DNA of 64,000 nt from Candidatus Mediterraneibacter merdipullorum. GTDB taxonomy: Bacteria > Bacillota > Clostridia > Lachnospirales > Lachnospiraceae. The position numbers and the translations under genes were made by a program. Below the pieces are notes generated by a model, which searched no databases, was not told the DNA's origin, and was given only the letters and a program-made list of their open reading frames with translations. The stretch is taken from the NCBI GenBank assembly GCA_019117125.1, contig DXAL01000021.1, positions 62,001 to 126,000 on the forward strand. Reading direction: 5' to 3'. Positions 8,690 to 16,685 of this stretch are shown here, in pieces (position 1 is the first letter of the stretch; each line of letters begins with the position of its first letter).

Positions 8690-9349
8690 TCAGACTCCTT
8701 TCTTGTAAAGACAGAATGAATAGATTGCGGGGATACCGGAGCAGATCAGGGCGATGGCGATCAGGGCGGCGAACACTCCGAAATCTCCCAGCATGCGTCC
8801 CAGAAAACCGGTGATGATGAGCAGGAAGCCTCCGGCGATGAAGAGCTTTCCTCCCAACCGGTGGGTCCGCCGCCAGTTTTCCTCGCTGTTGAGCGTCCAG
8901 GGGACGCGGATGCCTACGGTGTAGTTCTGCCGGAGCTTCGGCATATAGTTCCCCAGGATGATGAACAGGATGCCAATCAGCAGGGAGGCGCCGATGCCTA
9001 CGTCAATCTTCATTCCAAGAGCGATGGCATAGGTGATGCCGCACATCACGATGGAGAGCACCGGCATCATCCAGAAGACCAGCAACAGTGGCTTTTTGTG
9101 AATGTTGCGCTTCTTCGGGTCCGCCAGCGTGAACAGCACGCAGAACAGGTGCAGCGCGGCAAGCATGCACGGCAGGGCGAATACGGCGAAAGGCTTGCCC
9201 GCCCATCCGTTCGCCTGCCCGTCCGCGCCCCAGTGGATGGCGATGCGCTCAGGGAGCTGATTCCACAGGAGCAGTCCGGGGAGGATGGGGAGCAGGGTGA
9301 GCAGCAGGGTGATGAGTAAGAGTTTTTTGTAGTTTTTGATATTTTCCAT
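8690..9349 (-). CDS. sdpI: SdpI-family (DUF1648) membrane protein
   Basis: 219 residues. The start carries the DUF1648 signature (LPERIAIHWGADGQANGWAGKPF) between membrane segments; the C-terminal half has the SdpI pattern NYTVGIRVPWTLNSEENWRRTHRLGG and three further hydrophobic segments. In Bacillus SdpI gives immunity to the toxin SdpC and sequesters SdpR at the membrane. No SdpC-like gene is visible in the window, so the protein may answer another membrane-active peptide or stress. It follows the ArsR-type gene by 3 bases, so the two form one operon. Confidence 0.85.
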   Translation of the reverse strand: MENIKNYKKLLLITLLLTLLPILPGLLLWNQLPERIAIHWGADGQANGWAGKPFAVFALPCMLAALHLFCVLFTLADPKKRNIHKKPLLLVFWMMPVLSIVMCGITYAIALGMKIDVGIGASLLIGILFIILGNYMPKLRQNYTVGIRVPWTLNSEENWRRTHRLGGKLFIAGGFLLIITGFLGRMLGDFGVFAALIAIALICSGIPAIYSFCLYKKGV

Positions 9350-9352
9350 GAT

Positions 9353-9619
9353 TCAGTCGACTCCTTTCAGCTCTGACAGCCACATCATGATTTCCTCCAG
9401 GACCGTCAGGTTCAGTTCATAATAGATGAAATTCTTTTCCCGCGTTTCACTTATCAGGTCTGCTTTTTTGAGGACCTTCAGATGATAGGAGACAGTCGCC
9501 TGGGTCATGTCGAAATTCGAGGCGATATCTCCGGCAGAGAGTCTGCCTGCTTTTAAAAGCTCCAGTATCTCCCTTCTTACAGGGTCTGAGAGCGCTTTAA
9601 ATGTTTCTGCAAAACTCAA
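9353..9619 (-). CDS. sdpR: ArsR/SdpR-family winged-helix autorepressor
   Basis: 88 residues, a compact ArsR-type winged helix (ALSDPVRREILELL, then the recognition region DMTQATVSYHLKVL and wing). No metal-binding cysteine pair is present, which fits the SdpR subgroup. It very likely represses its own promoter: two perfect palindromes sharing TTTAGAA/TTCTAAA flank the promoter immediately upstream. With sdpI it makes a two-gene module in which the membrane protein can titrate the repressor. Confidence 0.87.
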   Translation of the reverse strand: MSFAETFKALSDPVRREILELLKAGRLSAGDIASNFDMTQATVSYHLKVLKKADLISETREKNFIYYELNLTVLEEIMMWLSELKGVD

Positions 9620-9642
9620 TCCCTCACTTCCTTCCAGATGAC

Positions 9643-9662
9643 ATTTAGAAAAGTTTCTAAAT
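9643..9662. promoter_or_regulatory. Palindromic operator 1 of sdpRI
   Basis: ATTTAGAAA-AG-TTTCTAAAT, a perfect 9+9 palindrome just downstream of the sdpR -10, where it would cover the transcription start. It shares its core with operator 2. Confidence 0.75.
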
Positions 9663-9664
9663 AC

Positions 9665-9693
9665 TATATATCACCGGGAAAAAGAAAAGTCAA
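9665..9693 (-). promoter_or_regulatory. Promoter of the sdpR-sdpI operon
   Basis: TTGACT (9688-9693) and TATATA (9665-9670), 17-base spacer, on the minus strand. It lies exactly between two palindromes, the layout expected for tight autorepression. Confidence 0.72.
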
Positions 9694-9696
9694 CAA

Positions 9697-9720
9697 GTAT
9701 TTAGAAGAAATTCTAAATAC
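9697..9720. promoter_or_regulatory. Palindromic operator 2 of sdpRI
   Basis: GTATTTAGAA-GAAA-TTCTAAATAC, a perfect 10+10 palindrome immediately upstream of the sdpR -35. It also borders the recJ promoter region, so binding here could affect recJ. Confidence 0.75.
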
Positions 9721-9749
9721 TTTCCAAAAAGCCGGGAGTTTGCTATCCT
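9721..9749 (+). promoter_or_regulatory. Weak promoter candidate for recJ
   Basis: TTTCCA (9721-9726), 17 bases, TATCCT (9744-9749) with TGC just upstream. It diverges from the sdpR promoter and sits next to operator 2. Confidence 0.4.
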
Positions 9750-9786
9750 GTAAGAAAAGGGCTGAGGCGCGGGAGGAGCATCACAT

Positions 9787-11499
9787 ATGGAACGATGGTT
9801 TATTACGATGAAGAAAGCGGATTTCAACGGGATTGCAGAAAAATACCACATCTCTCCCATCCTGGCGCGGCTCATCCGCAACCGGGACATCCTGGGGGAC
9901 GATGCGGTGGAGCTGTACCTGAACGGGACCATTGCGGACCTCTCGGACGGGATGCTGATGAAGGACATGGACCGGGCAGTGGAGATTCTGGCGGAGAAGA
10001 TACGGGAGGAAAAGCCTGTCCGCATCATCGGGGATTATGACATCGACGGAGTGAACGCCACTTATATCCTGCAGCAGGGACTCTCCGGGCTGGGGGCGGA
10101 TGTGGATACCGATATCCCGGACCGCATCCGGGACGGCTACGGACTCAATATCGACCTCATCGACCGCGCGGTCCGGGACGGCATTGACACCATCATTACA
10201 TGTGACAACGGCATCGCGGCGGCGGAAGAGATTGCCTATGGAAAGGACCACGGACTGACCATCATCGTCACGGACCACCATAAGGTGCCATATACTGAGA
10301 TGAACGGGGAGAGAAAATATATACTGCCACGGGCGGACGCGGTGGTTGACCCGCATCAGCCGGACTGCCCCTATCCGTTCAAAGGGCTGTGCGGCGCGGC
10401 GGTAGCCTACAAGCTGGTGGAAGCGCTCTACAATGTGATGCAGCAGGACCCGGAAGACGTGGATTATCTGATGGAAAATGTCGCCATCGCCACGGTGGGG
10501 GATGTGATGGACCTGACCGGGGAGAACCGCATCTTCGTCAAGCAGGGGCTGGAGATGCTCAGGCGCACCCGGAATCCGGGGCTGAAAGCCCTCATTGAGT
10601 GCACGGGCATCGATGCGGAACGGCTGAACGCCTATCACATCGGCTTCATCCTCGGACCCTGCATCAATGCCAGCGGCAGGCTGGATACGGCGAAACGGGC
10701 GCTGGAGCTGTTAAACGCCCGCACCAGACGGGACGCCGTGATGCTGGCGGAGGACTTGAAGGCGCTCAATGACAGCCGCAAAGAGATGACGGAGCGGGGT
10801 GTGGAAGAAGCCGTGCAGATGATAGAGACGACTTCCCTGAAAGAGGATAAGGTGCTGGTCGTCTACCTGCCGGACTGCCACGAGAGCATCGCGGGCATCA
10901 TCGCCGGGCGCATCCGTGAGCGGTATTACCGTCCGGCTTTCGTGCTCACCCGGGCGGAGGACGGCGTCAAGGGCTCCGGGCGTTCCATCGAGACGTATGA
11001 TATGTTCGCCCAGATGTGTATGTGCCGGGCGCTCTTTACAAAGTTCGGCGGACATAAGCTGGCGGCGGGGCTCTCACTGAAAGAGGAAAATGTAGAGCGT
11101 TTCCGCAGGACCATCAATGAACTGTGCAATCTGAGCGAAGAGGACCTGCTGGAGAAAGTATCCATCGATATGCTGCTGCCCTTCCCCTATATCACGGAAG
11201 GGCTTGTGGAGGAGCTGGAGCTTCTGGAGCCGTTTGGCAAGGGCAACCAAAGACCCCTCTTTGCAGGAAAGGACCTGCGGGTCATCAGCCCCCGCATTTT
11301 CGGGAAAAACCGCAGTGTCTTAAAGTGCAGGCTGAAAGATTCCCAGGGAAATCAGATGGACGCGGTGTACTTCGGGGATGTGGAGGACTGCCTGCGGGAG
11401 ATGGAGCGAAAGCAGGTGATGTCCTTTACCTATTATCCCTCTGTGAACGAATATATGGGGAGAAGGACCGTCCAGGTCACGATCGTAAATTATCAGTAA
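9787..11499 (+). CDS. recJ: RecJ-like single-strand-specific DHH exonuclease
   Basis: 570 residues. The DHH phosphoesterase motifs are in order: IIGDYDIDG, TCDNG, VTDHHK and VDPHQPDCPYPF, then the DHHA1 part (GRIRERYYRPAFVL, GSGRSIETYDMF, KFGGHKLAAGLSL). RecJ degrades single-stranded DNA 5' to 3' in recombination and repair. At 570 residues it is a short form without long C-terminal additions. SD GGGAGGAG precedes the ATG. Directly after its stop lies a truncated foreign-looking gene, so the 3' border is a rearrangement point. Confidence 0.9.
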   Translation: MERWFITMKKADFNGIAEKYHISPILARLIRNRDILGDDAVELYLNGTIADLSDGMLMKDMDRAVEILAEKIREEKPVRIIGDYDIDGVNATYILQQGLSGLGADVDTDIPDRIRDGYGLNIDLIDRAVRDGIDTIITCDNGIAAAEEIAYGKDHGLTIIVTDHHKVPYTEMNGERKYILPRADAVVDPHQPDCPYPFKGLCGAAVAYKLVEALYNVMQQDPEDVDYLMENVAIATVGDVMDLTGENRIFVKQGLEMLRRTRNPGLKALIECTGIDAERLNAYHIGFILGPCINASGRLDTAKRALELLNARTRRDAVMLAEDLKALNDSRKEMTERGVEEAVQMIETTSLKEDKVLVVYLPDCHESIAGIIAGRIRERYYRPAFVLTRAEDGVKGSGRSIETYDMFAQMCMCRALFTKFGGHKLAAGLSLKEENVERFRRTINELCNLSEEDLLEKVSIDMLLPFPYITEGLVEELELLEPFGKGNQRPLFAGKDLRVISPRIFGKNRSVLKCRLKDSQGNQMDAVYFGDVEDCLREMERKQVMSFTYYPSVNEYMGRRTVQVTIVNYQ

Positions 11500-11500
11500 C

Positions 11501-12055
11501 GAGCCTTGCCGAAGTATTTTTACCGGGCTTAATAATTTCAAAGTGCATACATTGTCGGATGTACAGTATGATGAATATTTCGGGTTTACGGATGCTGAAG
11601 TCTGCAGACTGCTTGCAGATTATGACATGACTGAAAAATACAGCGAGGTGAAAGAATGGTATAACGGGTATCGGTTCGGTCAGGAGGATATATACTGCCC
11701 GTGGGATGTGCTGAATTATGTATCTGATCATCTGGCAGACCCGGATGTGGAACCAAAACTCTACTGGGTAAACAGCAGCGGGTATAGTGATATTCTTGTT
11801 GAAATGCCGCGGGAAAGGATGGGCTGCATCTTTGAAGTAAAGTATGCAGAAAGCGGTCCGCTGGATGCGGCATGCGGGGACGCGCTGGCGCAGATACACG
11901 AAAAGGATTATGCGGAAAAACTGAGACGGGACGGAATGAAAGAAATACATCTGTATGCAGTGGCGTGCCGGTTGAAGGAAAGCCGGATTGTGTATGAAAG
12001 AGGAGAAGAAGCTGAAAACCGAAACAAAGAAACAAATCCGATGATGCAAATGTAA
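11501..12055 (+). pseudogene. Remnant of an AAA-ATPase-like / PD-(D/E)XK nuclease family gene (DUF1703 type)
   Basis: Homology-like sequence starts 2 bases after the recJ stop with CRSIFTGLNNFKVHTLSDVQ, in frame but without a start codon, and continues through YDEYFGFTDAEV and KEWYNGYRFGQEDIYCPWDV, typical of the AAA-ATPase-like domain. After SSGYSDILVEM it jumps directly to MGCIFEVKYAESGPLDAACG...QIHEKDY, the end of the PD-(D/E)XK domain that normally lies about 200 residues further on. So the N-terminal half and a central block are missing. The first in-frame ATG is at 11543. The stretch is visibly richer in A/T than its neighbours, in keeping with transfer and decay. Confidence 0.75.
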
Positions 12056-12093
12056 AGCAAATCATCGGTTTACGCACTTGTTACAGAAAATAT

Positions 12094-12121
12094 TTGAAAT
12101 TCGACAAATAAGTGATATACT
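12094..12121 (+). promoter_or_regulatory. Promoter upstream of rel
   Basis: TTGAAA (12094-12099), 16 bases, TATACT (12116-12121). It would start a leader of about 100 bases before the rel ATG, and that leader contains an intrinsic terminator. Confidence 0.65.
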
Positions 12122-12154
12122 ATGAATATTATAGAGATATCACATAGTCGTCGG

Positions 12155-12192
12155 GGATGCCCCACATTGAAAAGAGGCATCCTTTTTTCTTT
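12155..12192 (+). terminator. Intrinsic terminator in the rel leader (possible attenuator or small RNA end)
   Basis: GGATGCC (12155-12161) pairs with GGCATCC (12176-12182), followed by TTTTTTCTTT. It lies between the promoter at 12094-12121 and the rel start at 12231, so transcripts from that promoter must pass it. It either attenuates rel or ends a small RNA of about 65 nt. No T-box or tRNA-like element was recognised. Confidence 0.65.
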
Positions 12193-12230
12193 AGACATTT
12201 TGCGGGAAATACTTTGAAGGGGGAACGGTC

Positions 12231-14534
12231 ATGGCAGCAACGCCCGAGTACGAACAGCTGAATAAGAATCTGGAGATCGTGGACGGCCATGCCGTCAAGG
12301 CGCCCGAAGATTATCAGGACCCGGAACAGCTCTACCAGGCGCTTGTCGCCCGGGTCAGGAAATACCACCCTTCCGCGGACATCACGATGATAGAGAAAGC
12401 GTATCAGACTGCGCGGAAAGCACATAAGGACCAGGTGAGGAAATCCGGGGAGCCCTACATCATCCATCCCCTCTGGGTAGGCATCATCCTGGCGGACCTG
12501 GAGATGGACAAAGAGACCATTGTGGCAGGGATGCTCCACGACGCTGTGGAAGACACCGAGATGACGCTGGACGATGTCACCGAAGGATTCGGGGAGGAAG
12601 TCGCCCTTCTGGTGGACGGCGTGACAAAGCTCGGTCAGCTGAGCTATTCCCAGGATAAACTGGAAGTGCAGGCGGAGAACCTGAGGAAGATGTTCCTCGC
12701 CATGGCGAAGGATATCCGCGTCATCATCATCAAGCTCGCCGACCGACTCCACAATATGCGGACGCTGGAATTCATGACGCCGGCAAAGCAGCAGGAGAAG
12801 GCGCGGGAGACGATGGACATCTATGCGCCCATCGCACAGAGGCTCGGTATCTCCAAAATAAAGACCGAGCTCGACGACCTGTCGCTCAAATACTGGAAGC
12901 CGGAAGTCTACTACCAGCTCGTCAAAGACCTCAATGAGCGGAAGACCCAGCGGGAGGAATTTGTCCAGCAGATTGTGGCGGAAGTATCGAAACATATGAA
13001 GAACGCCCACATCAAGGCCAAAGTGTACGGGCGCGTCAAGCATTTCTTCAGCATCTATAAGAAGATGGTGAATCAGAACAAGACGCTGGACCAGGTGTAT
13101 GACCTGTTCGCGGTGCGCATCATCGTGGACTCGGTCAAGGACTGCTACGGTGCGCTGGGCGTCATCCATGAGATGTATACGCCCATCCCGGGAAGGTTCA
13201 AGGACTATATCGCCATGCCCAAGCCGAACATGTACCAGTCGCTGCACACGACGCTGATGGGACCGTCCGGTCAGCCCTTTGAGATACAGATACGCACGGA
13301 AGAGATGCACAAGACGGCGGAATACGGTATCGCGGCGCACTGGAAGTACAAGGAAGGCGCGGACGCGGCGAAGAGCATGGCTTCCCAGGAGGAGAAGCTC
13401 AACTGGCTGCGCCAGATTCTGGAATGGCAGAGGGACATGTCCGACAACCGGGAGTTCTTAAGCCTCTTAAAGGGCGACCTGGACCTGTTTGCAGAGGACG
13501 TCTACTGCTTCACGCCAAACGGCGATGTGAAGAACCTGCCGAACGGCTCCACTCCGGTGGATTTCGCCTATGCGATACACAGTGCAGTGGGCAACAAGAT
13601 GGTGGGCGCCAGGGTAAACGGCAAACTGGTCAATATCGACTACAAGATACAGAACGGGGACAGGATTGAGATACTGACATCCCAGAACTCCAGGGGACCG
13701 AGCCGGGACTGGCTGAACATTGTCAAGAGCACTCAGGCGAAGAACAAAATCAACCAGTGGTTCAAGAAAGAATTTAAAGAAGACAATATCATCCGGGGCA
13801 AGGAACTTATCAGCTCCTACTGCCGCGGCAAGAATATCGAACTTTTGAACATCCTGCGGCCCAAATACCAGCAGATTGTCCAGAAGAAATACGGGTTCCG
13901 CGACTGGGATGCCGTGCTGGCGGCAATCGGACACGGCGGGCTCAAAGAGGGGCAGGTCGTCAACCGCCTCCTGGAAGAATACGAAAAAGAACACAAGAAA
14001 GAAATCACGGATGAGACCATCCTGGAGAAGATATCCGAGGCAAACCAGCAGAAGGTGCACATTGCCAAGTCCAAGAGCGGCATCGTCGTCAAAGGCATCA
14101 ACGATATGGCGGTGCGCTTCTCCAAGTGCTGCAACCCGGTGCCCGGAGATGAAATCGTGGGATTCGTCACCCGCGGACGGGGCATGTCCATCCACCGGAC
14201 GGACTGCGTGAACATGCTCCATCTCTCGGCGGCGGAGCGGGAGCGGCTCATCGACGCGGAGTGGGAGGACACCACCGAGACAGACGGCGGCGGACAGTAT
14301 CTGGCGGAACTCAAGATGTACGCGGCGGACCGTCAGGGACTCCTTATGGATGTGACGAAGGTCTTTACCGAGGAAAAGATCGATGTGAAGTCCGTCAACA
14401 TCCGAACGAGCAAGAAGGGGACGGCGACCCTTGACATGGGATTTATCGTTCAGGGGCGCGAGCAGCTTGACACAGTGATAAAGAAGCTCCGGCAGATTGA
14501 GAGCGTCATCGACATCGAGAGGACGACGGGCTGA
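12231..14534 (+). CDS. rel: Bifunctional (p)ppGpp synthetase/hydrolase Rel
   Basis: 767 residues with full Rel/SpoT architecture: HD hydrolase domain (MLHDAVEDTEMT near residue 100), synthetase domain (NMYQSLHTTLMGPSG near 330, then RTEEMHKTAEYGIAAHW), TGS domain (VYCFTPNGDVKNLPNGSTP), a cysteine-containing CC/zinc-finger region (FSKCCNPVPGDEIVGF) and a C-terminal ACT domain. It makes and degrades the stringent-response alarmones. SD GAAGGGGG precedes the ATG. It opens a run with an MBL hydrolase, hemZ, hisS and aspS, an order common in Lachnospiraceae. The leader holds an intrinsic terminator. Confidence 0.96.
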   Translation: MAATPEYEQLNKNLEIVDGHAVKAPEDYQDPEQLYQALVARVRKYHPSADITMIEKAYQTARKAHKDQVRKSGEPYIIHPLWVGIILADLEMDKETIVAGMLHDAVEDTEMTLDDVTEGFGEEVALLVDGVTKLGQLSYSQDKLEVQAENLRKMFLAMAKDIRVIIIKLADRLHNMRTLEFMTPAKQQEKARETMDIYAPIAQRLGISKIKTELDDLSLKYWKPEVYYQLVKDLNERKTQREEFVQQIVAEVSKHMKNAHIKAKVYGRVKHFFSIYKKMVNQNKTLDQVYDLFAVRIIVDSVKDCYGALGVIHEMYTPIPGRFKDYIAMPKPNMYQSLHTTLMGPSGQPFEIQIRTEEMHKTAEYGIAAHWKYKEGADAAKSMASQEEKLNWLRQILEWQRDMSDNREFLSLLKGDLDLFAEDVYCFTPNGDVKNLPNGSTPVDFAYAIHSAVGNKMVGARVNGKLVNIDYKIQNGDRIEILTSQNSRGPSRDWLNIVKSTQAKNKINQWFKKEFKEDNIIRGKELISSYCRGKNIELLNILRPKYQQIVQKKYGFRDWDAVLAAIGHGGLKEGQVVNRLLEEYEKEHKKEITDETILEKISEANQQKVHIAKSKSGIVVKGINDMAVRFSKCCNPVPGDEIVGFVTRGRGMSIHRTDCVNMLHLSAAERERLIDAEWEDTTETDGGGQYLAELKMYAADRQGLLMDVTKVFTEEKIDVKSVNIRTSKKGTATLDMGFIVQGREQLDTVIKKLRQIESVIDIERTTG

Positions 14535-14577
14535 TGAACGGATTGGCGCGGACGGAAGAAACAGGAGAGACAGGAAG

Positions 14578-15201
14578 ATGAAGATAGAAAAATTTGTGCT
14601 CGGACCGGTATCTACAAACTGCTACATTGTGAGCAATGAAGAGACAAAAGAATGTTTTCTCGTGGACATGGCGGACTGCCCGCCGGAACTGGAAGGACAT
14701 ATCCGAAAGAGCGGGCTGTCAGTGAAGGCGGTCCTCCTCACCCACGGGCATTTTGACCATATCATGGGACTGGACCGGTTCCTTGCAGAATTTCCGGTTC
14801 CGGTATATGCCTGCGCGGCGGAGAAGGAACTGCTGGGCGATGCCCGGCTCAACTCATCCGGCGGCATGTTCGGACATCCGTATACATTTTCCGGTGCGGA
14901 ATATGTAAAAGACAACGACCTGCTGCAGATTGCGGGGATGCAGATACAGGTGCTCCAGACGCCGGGACATACGGTCGGGGGATGCTGCTACTATATCCCG
15001 GAAGAAGGCGTCCTGTTCAGCGGGGATACGCTGTTCTGTGAATCCGTCGGGCGGACGGACCTCCCAACGGGCAGTATGGGAAGCCTCATCCGTTCCATCC
15101 GGGAAAAGCTGCTGGTGCTCCCGGATGAGACGAAAGTCTACCCGGGACACATGGGCTGGACGACGGTCGGGAACGAGAAGAAATTCAATCCGTTTCTGTA
15201 A
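14578..15201 (+). CDS. MBL-fold (glyoxalase II-like) metallohydrolase
   Basis: 207 residues. The metal ligands are in the motif THGHFDH, followed by TPGHTVGG, FSGDTLF and YPGHMGWTTVGNEK, the pattern of glyoxalase II-like hydrolases. The substrate is not known; family members hydrolyse thioesters or act on related small molecules in the cytosol. I chose the ATG at 14578 (MKIEKFVLG) since AGGAGAGACAGGA lies just upstream; the frame is open further 5' but that part overlaps rel. It sits between rel and hemZ. Confidence 0.88.
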   Translation: MKIEKFVLGPVSTNCYIVSNEETKECFLVDMADCPPELEGHIRKSGLSVKAVLLTHGHFDHIMGLDRFLAEFPVPVYACAAEKELLGDARLNSSGGMFGHPYTFSGAEYVKDNDLLQIAGMQIQVLQTPGHTVGGCCYYIPEEGVLFSGDTLFCESVGRTDLPTGSMGSLIRSIREKLLVLPDETKVYPGHMGWTTVGNEKKFNPFL

Positions 15202-15218
15202 AGGAGCATATCTGGCAG

Positions 15219-16685
15219 ATGATAAAGATATCGTGCAAAAGCAAGAAATACACGTACAATGTATACCATATCGTGAAATCCTTTTTCCCTGCCGGGGATA
15301 TCATACAGAATGTAGATGAAAAGCAGGACTCTCTCGTGGAGGTGGAACTTCCGGGAGCGTCTTGCTTTTCCCTTGCGCCGGAAGAGGCGGAAGCCGCCCT
15401 GGCGGAGAAAGGGCAGGCGGGATATCCCACGGAGGAAGCCCGCCTGCAGGCGGTGAAGCGGGAAGTCACGCGTCAGCTCTACCGGCATCTGGAAGCGGTC
15501 ACCGGCCGGTCCCTCGCCTGGGGAATCCTGACCGGCGTTCGTCCCACGAAGATTCCCATGGACCGGCTGGAACAGGGCGCTTCCAGGGAAGAGGCGGCGG
15601 ACTTCATGATGGAACGGTATGCGGTAAGTCCGGAAAAAGCAGCCCTCGCCGCGGAGGTGGCTGAGCGGGAAAATGCGCTGCTCTCCCGGCTGGACTGCGA
15701 GAACGGGTTCAGCCTCTACGCGGGCATTCCGTTCTGTCCCAGTGTGTGCTCCTACTGTTCTTTCAGCTCCTCGCCCATCGGGGAGTGGAAGGAGCGTGTG
15801 GACGCCTACCTGGACGCATTAATCCGGGAGCTGCGCTATCTGGGCTCCCGTGCGGAAGGGCGGAAGCCCGATACAGTTTATATCGGCGGCGGCACGCCGA
15901 CCACCCTGGAGCCGGAGCAGCTTCAGCGGCTCCTGGGTGTGATAGCGGATTCCTTTGACCTGTCCGGTCTTCTGGAATTTACGGTGGAGGCGGGGCGGCC
16001 GGACAGCATCACGGAAGAGAAGCTGAAAGTGCTGAAAGATTTCCCGGTGAGCCGCATTTCCGTCAATCCCCAGACCATGCAGCAGAAGACCCTGGACCGG
16101 GTGGGGCGGCGGCACACGGTGGAGCAGACGGTGGAGGCGTTTGAGCTGGCAAGGCGGCTCGGATTTGACAATATCAATATGGACCTCATCGCCGGACTGC
16201 CCGGGGAGCGGATTGCGGATATGGAGGATACGCTCCGGCAGATCGAGGCTCTTGCGCCAGACAGCCTGACAGTCCACGCACTTGCCATCAAGCGGGCGGC
16301 GCGGTATGGGCAGGAAGGGCGCACGGCGGACCTTCACGGGGAGATTACCGGCATGGTGGAGGCGGCATATGCCGCTGCCCGCCGGATGGGGCTTTCCCCC
16401 TATTATCTCTACCGGCAGAAAAATATCGCCGGAAATTTTGAGAATACGGGCTATGCAAAACTTGACAAAGCCGGAATATACAATATACTGATTATGGAAG
16501 AAAAACAGACCATCCTTGCTGCGGGGGCAGGCGCTTCCACGAAAATCCTGCTGAAGACCCCGATACAGAAGGAAGGCGGCAAAAAGGCAGACCTGGTGCG
16601 TGCCGAGAACGTGAAGAACATCAACGACTATATCGACCGCATCGATGAAATGATAGAACGAAAGGAAAAGTGGTTATGGCGCTGA
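15219..16685 (+). CDS. hemZ: HemZ-type oxygen-independent coproporphyrinogen oxidase-like radical SAM protein
   Basis: 488 residues. The radical SAM cluster motif CPSVCSYC is at about residues 174-181, within GIPFCPSVCSYCSFSS, followed by the HemN/HemZ pattern YIGGGTPTTLEPEQL. A HemZ-specific N-terminal region of about 165 residues precedes it. HemN enzymes convert coproporphyrinogen III to protoporphyrinogen IX; many HemZ homologues in heme-poor anaerobes have not been tested and could have another role. No other heme gene is nearby. The 3' end overlaps hisS by 10 bases. Confidence 0.88.
   Translation: MIKISCKSKKYTYNVYHIVKSFFPAGDIIQNVDEKQDSLVEVELPGASCFSLAPEEAEAALAEKGQAGYPTEEARLQAVKREVTRQLYRHLEAVTGRSLAWGILTGVRPTKIPMDRLEQGASREEAADFMMERYAVSPEKAALAAEVAERENALLSRLDCENGFSLYAGIPFCPSVCSYCSFSSSPIGEWKERVDAYLDALIRELRYLGSRAEGRKPDTVYIGGGTPTTLEPEQLQRLLGVIADSFDLSGLLEFTVEAGRPDSITEEKLKVLKDFPVSRISVNPQTMQQKTLDRVGRRHTVEQTVEAFELARRLGFDNINMDLIAGLPGERIADMEDTLRQIEALAPDSLTVHALAIKRAARYGQEGRTADLHGEITGMVEAAYAAARRMGLSPYYLYRQKNIAGNFENTGYAKLDKAGIYNILIMEEKQTILAAGAGASTKILLKTPIQKEGGKKADLVRAENVKNINDYIDRIDEMIERKEKWLWR

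Noticed and set aside
12038-12068. Inverted repeat CCGATGAT...ATCATCGG at the end of the gene remnant as terminator
   Set aside because: Short arms, loop of about 15 and no T-tract; too weak to call.
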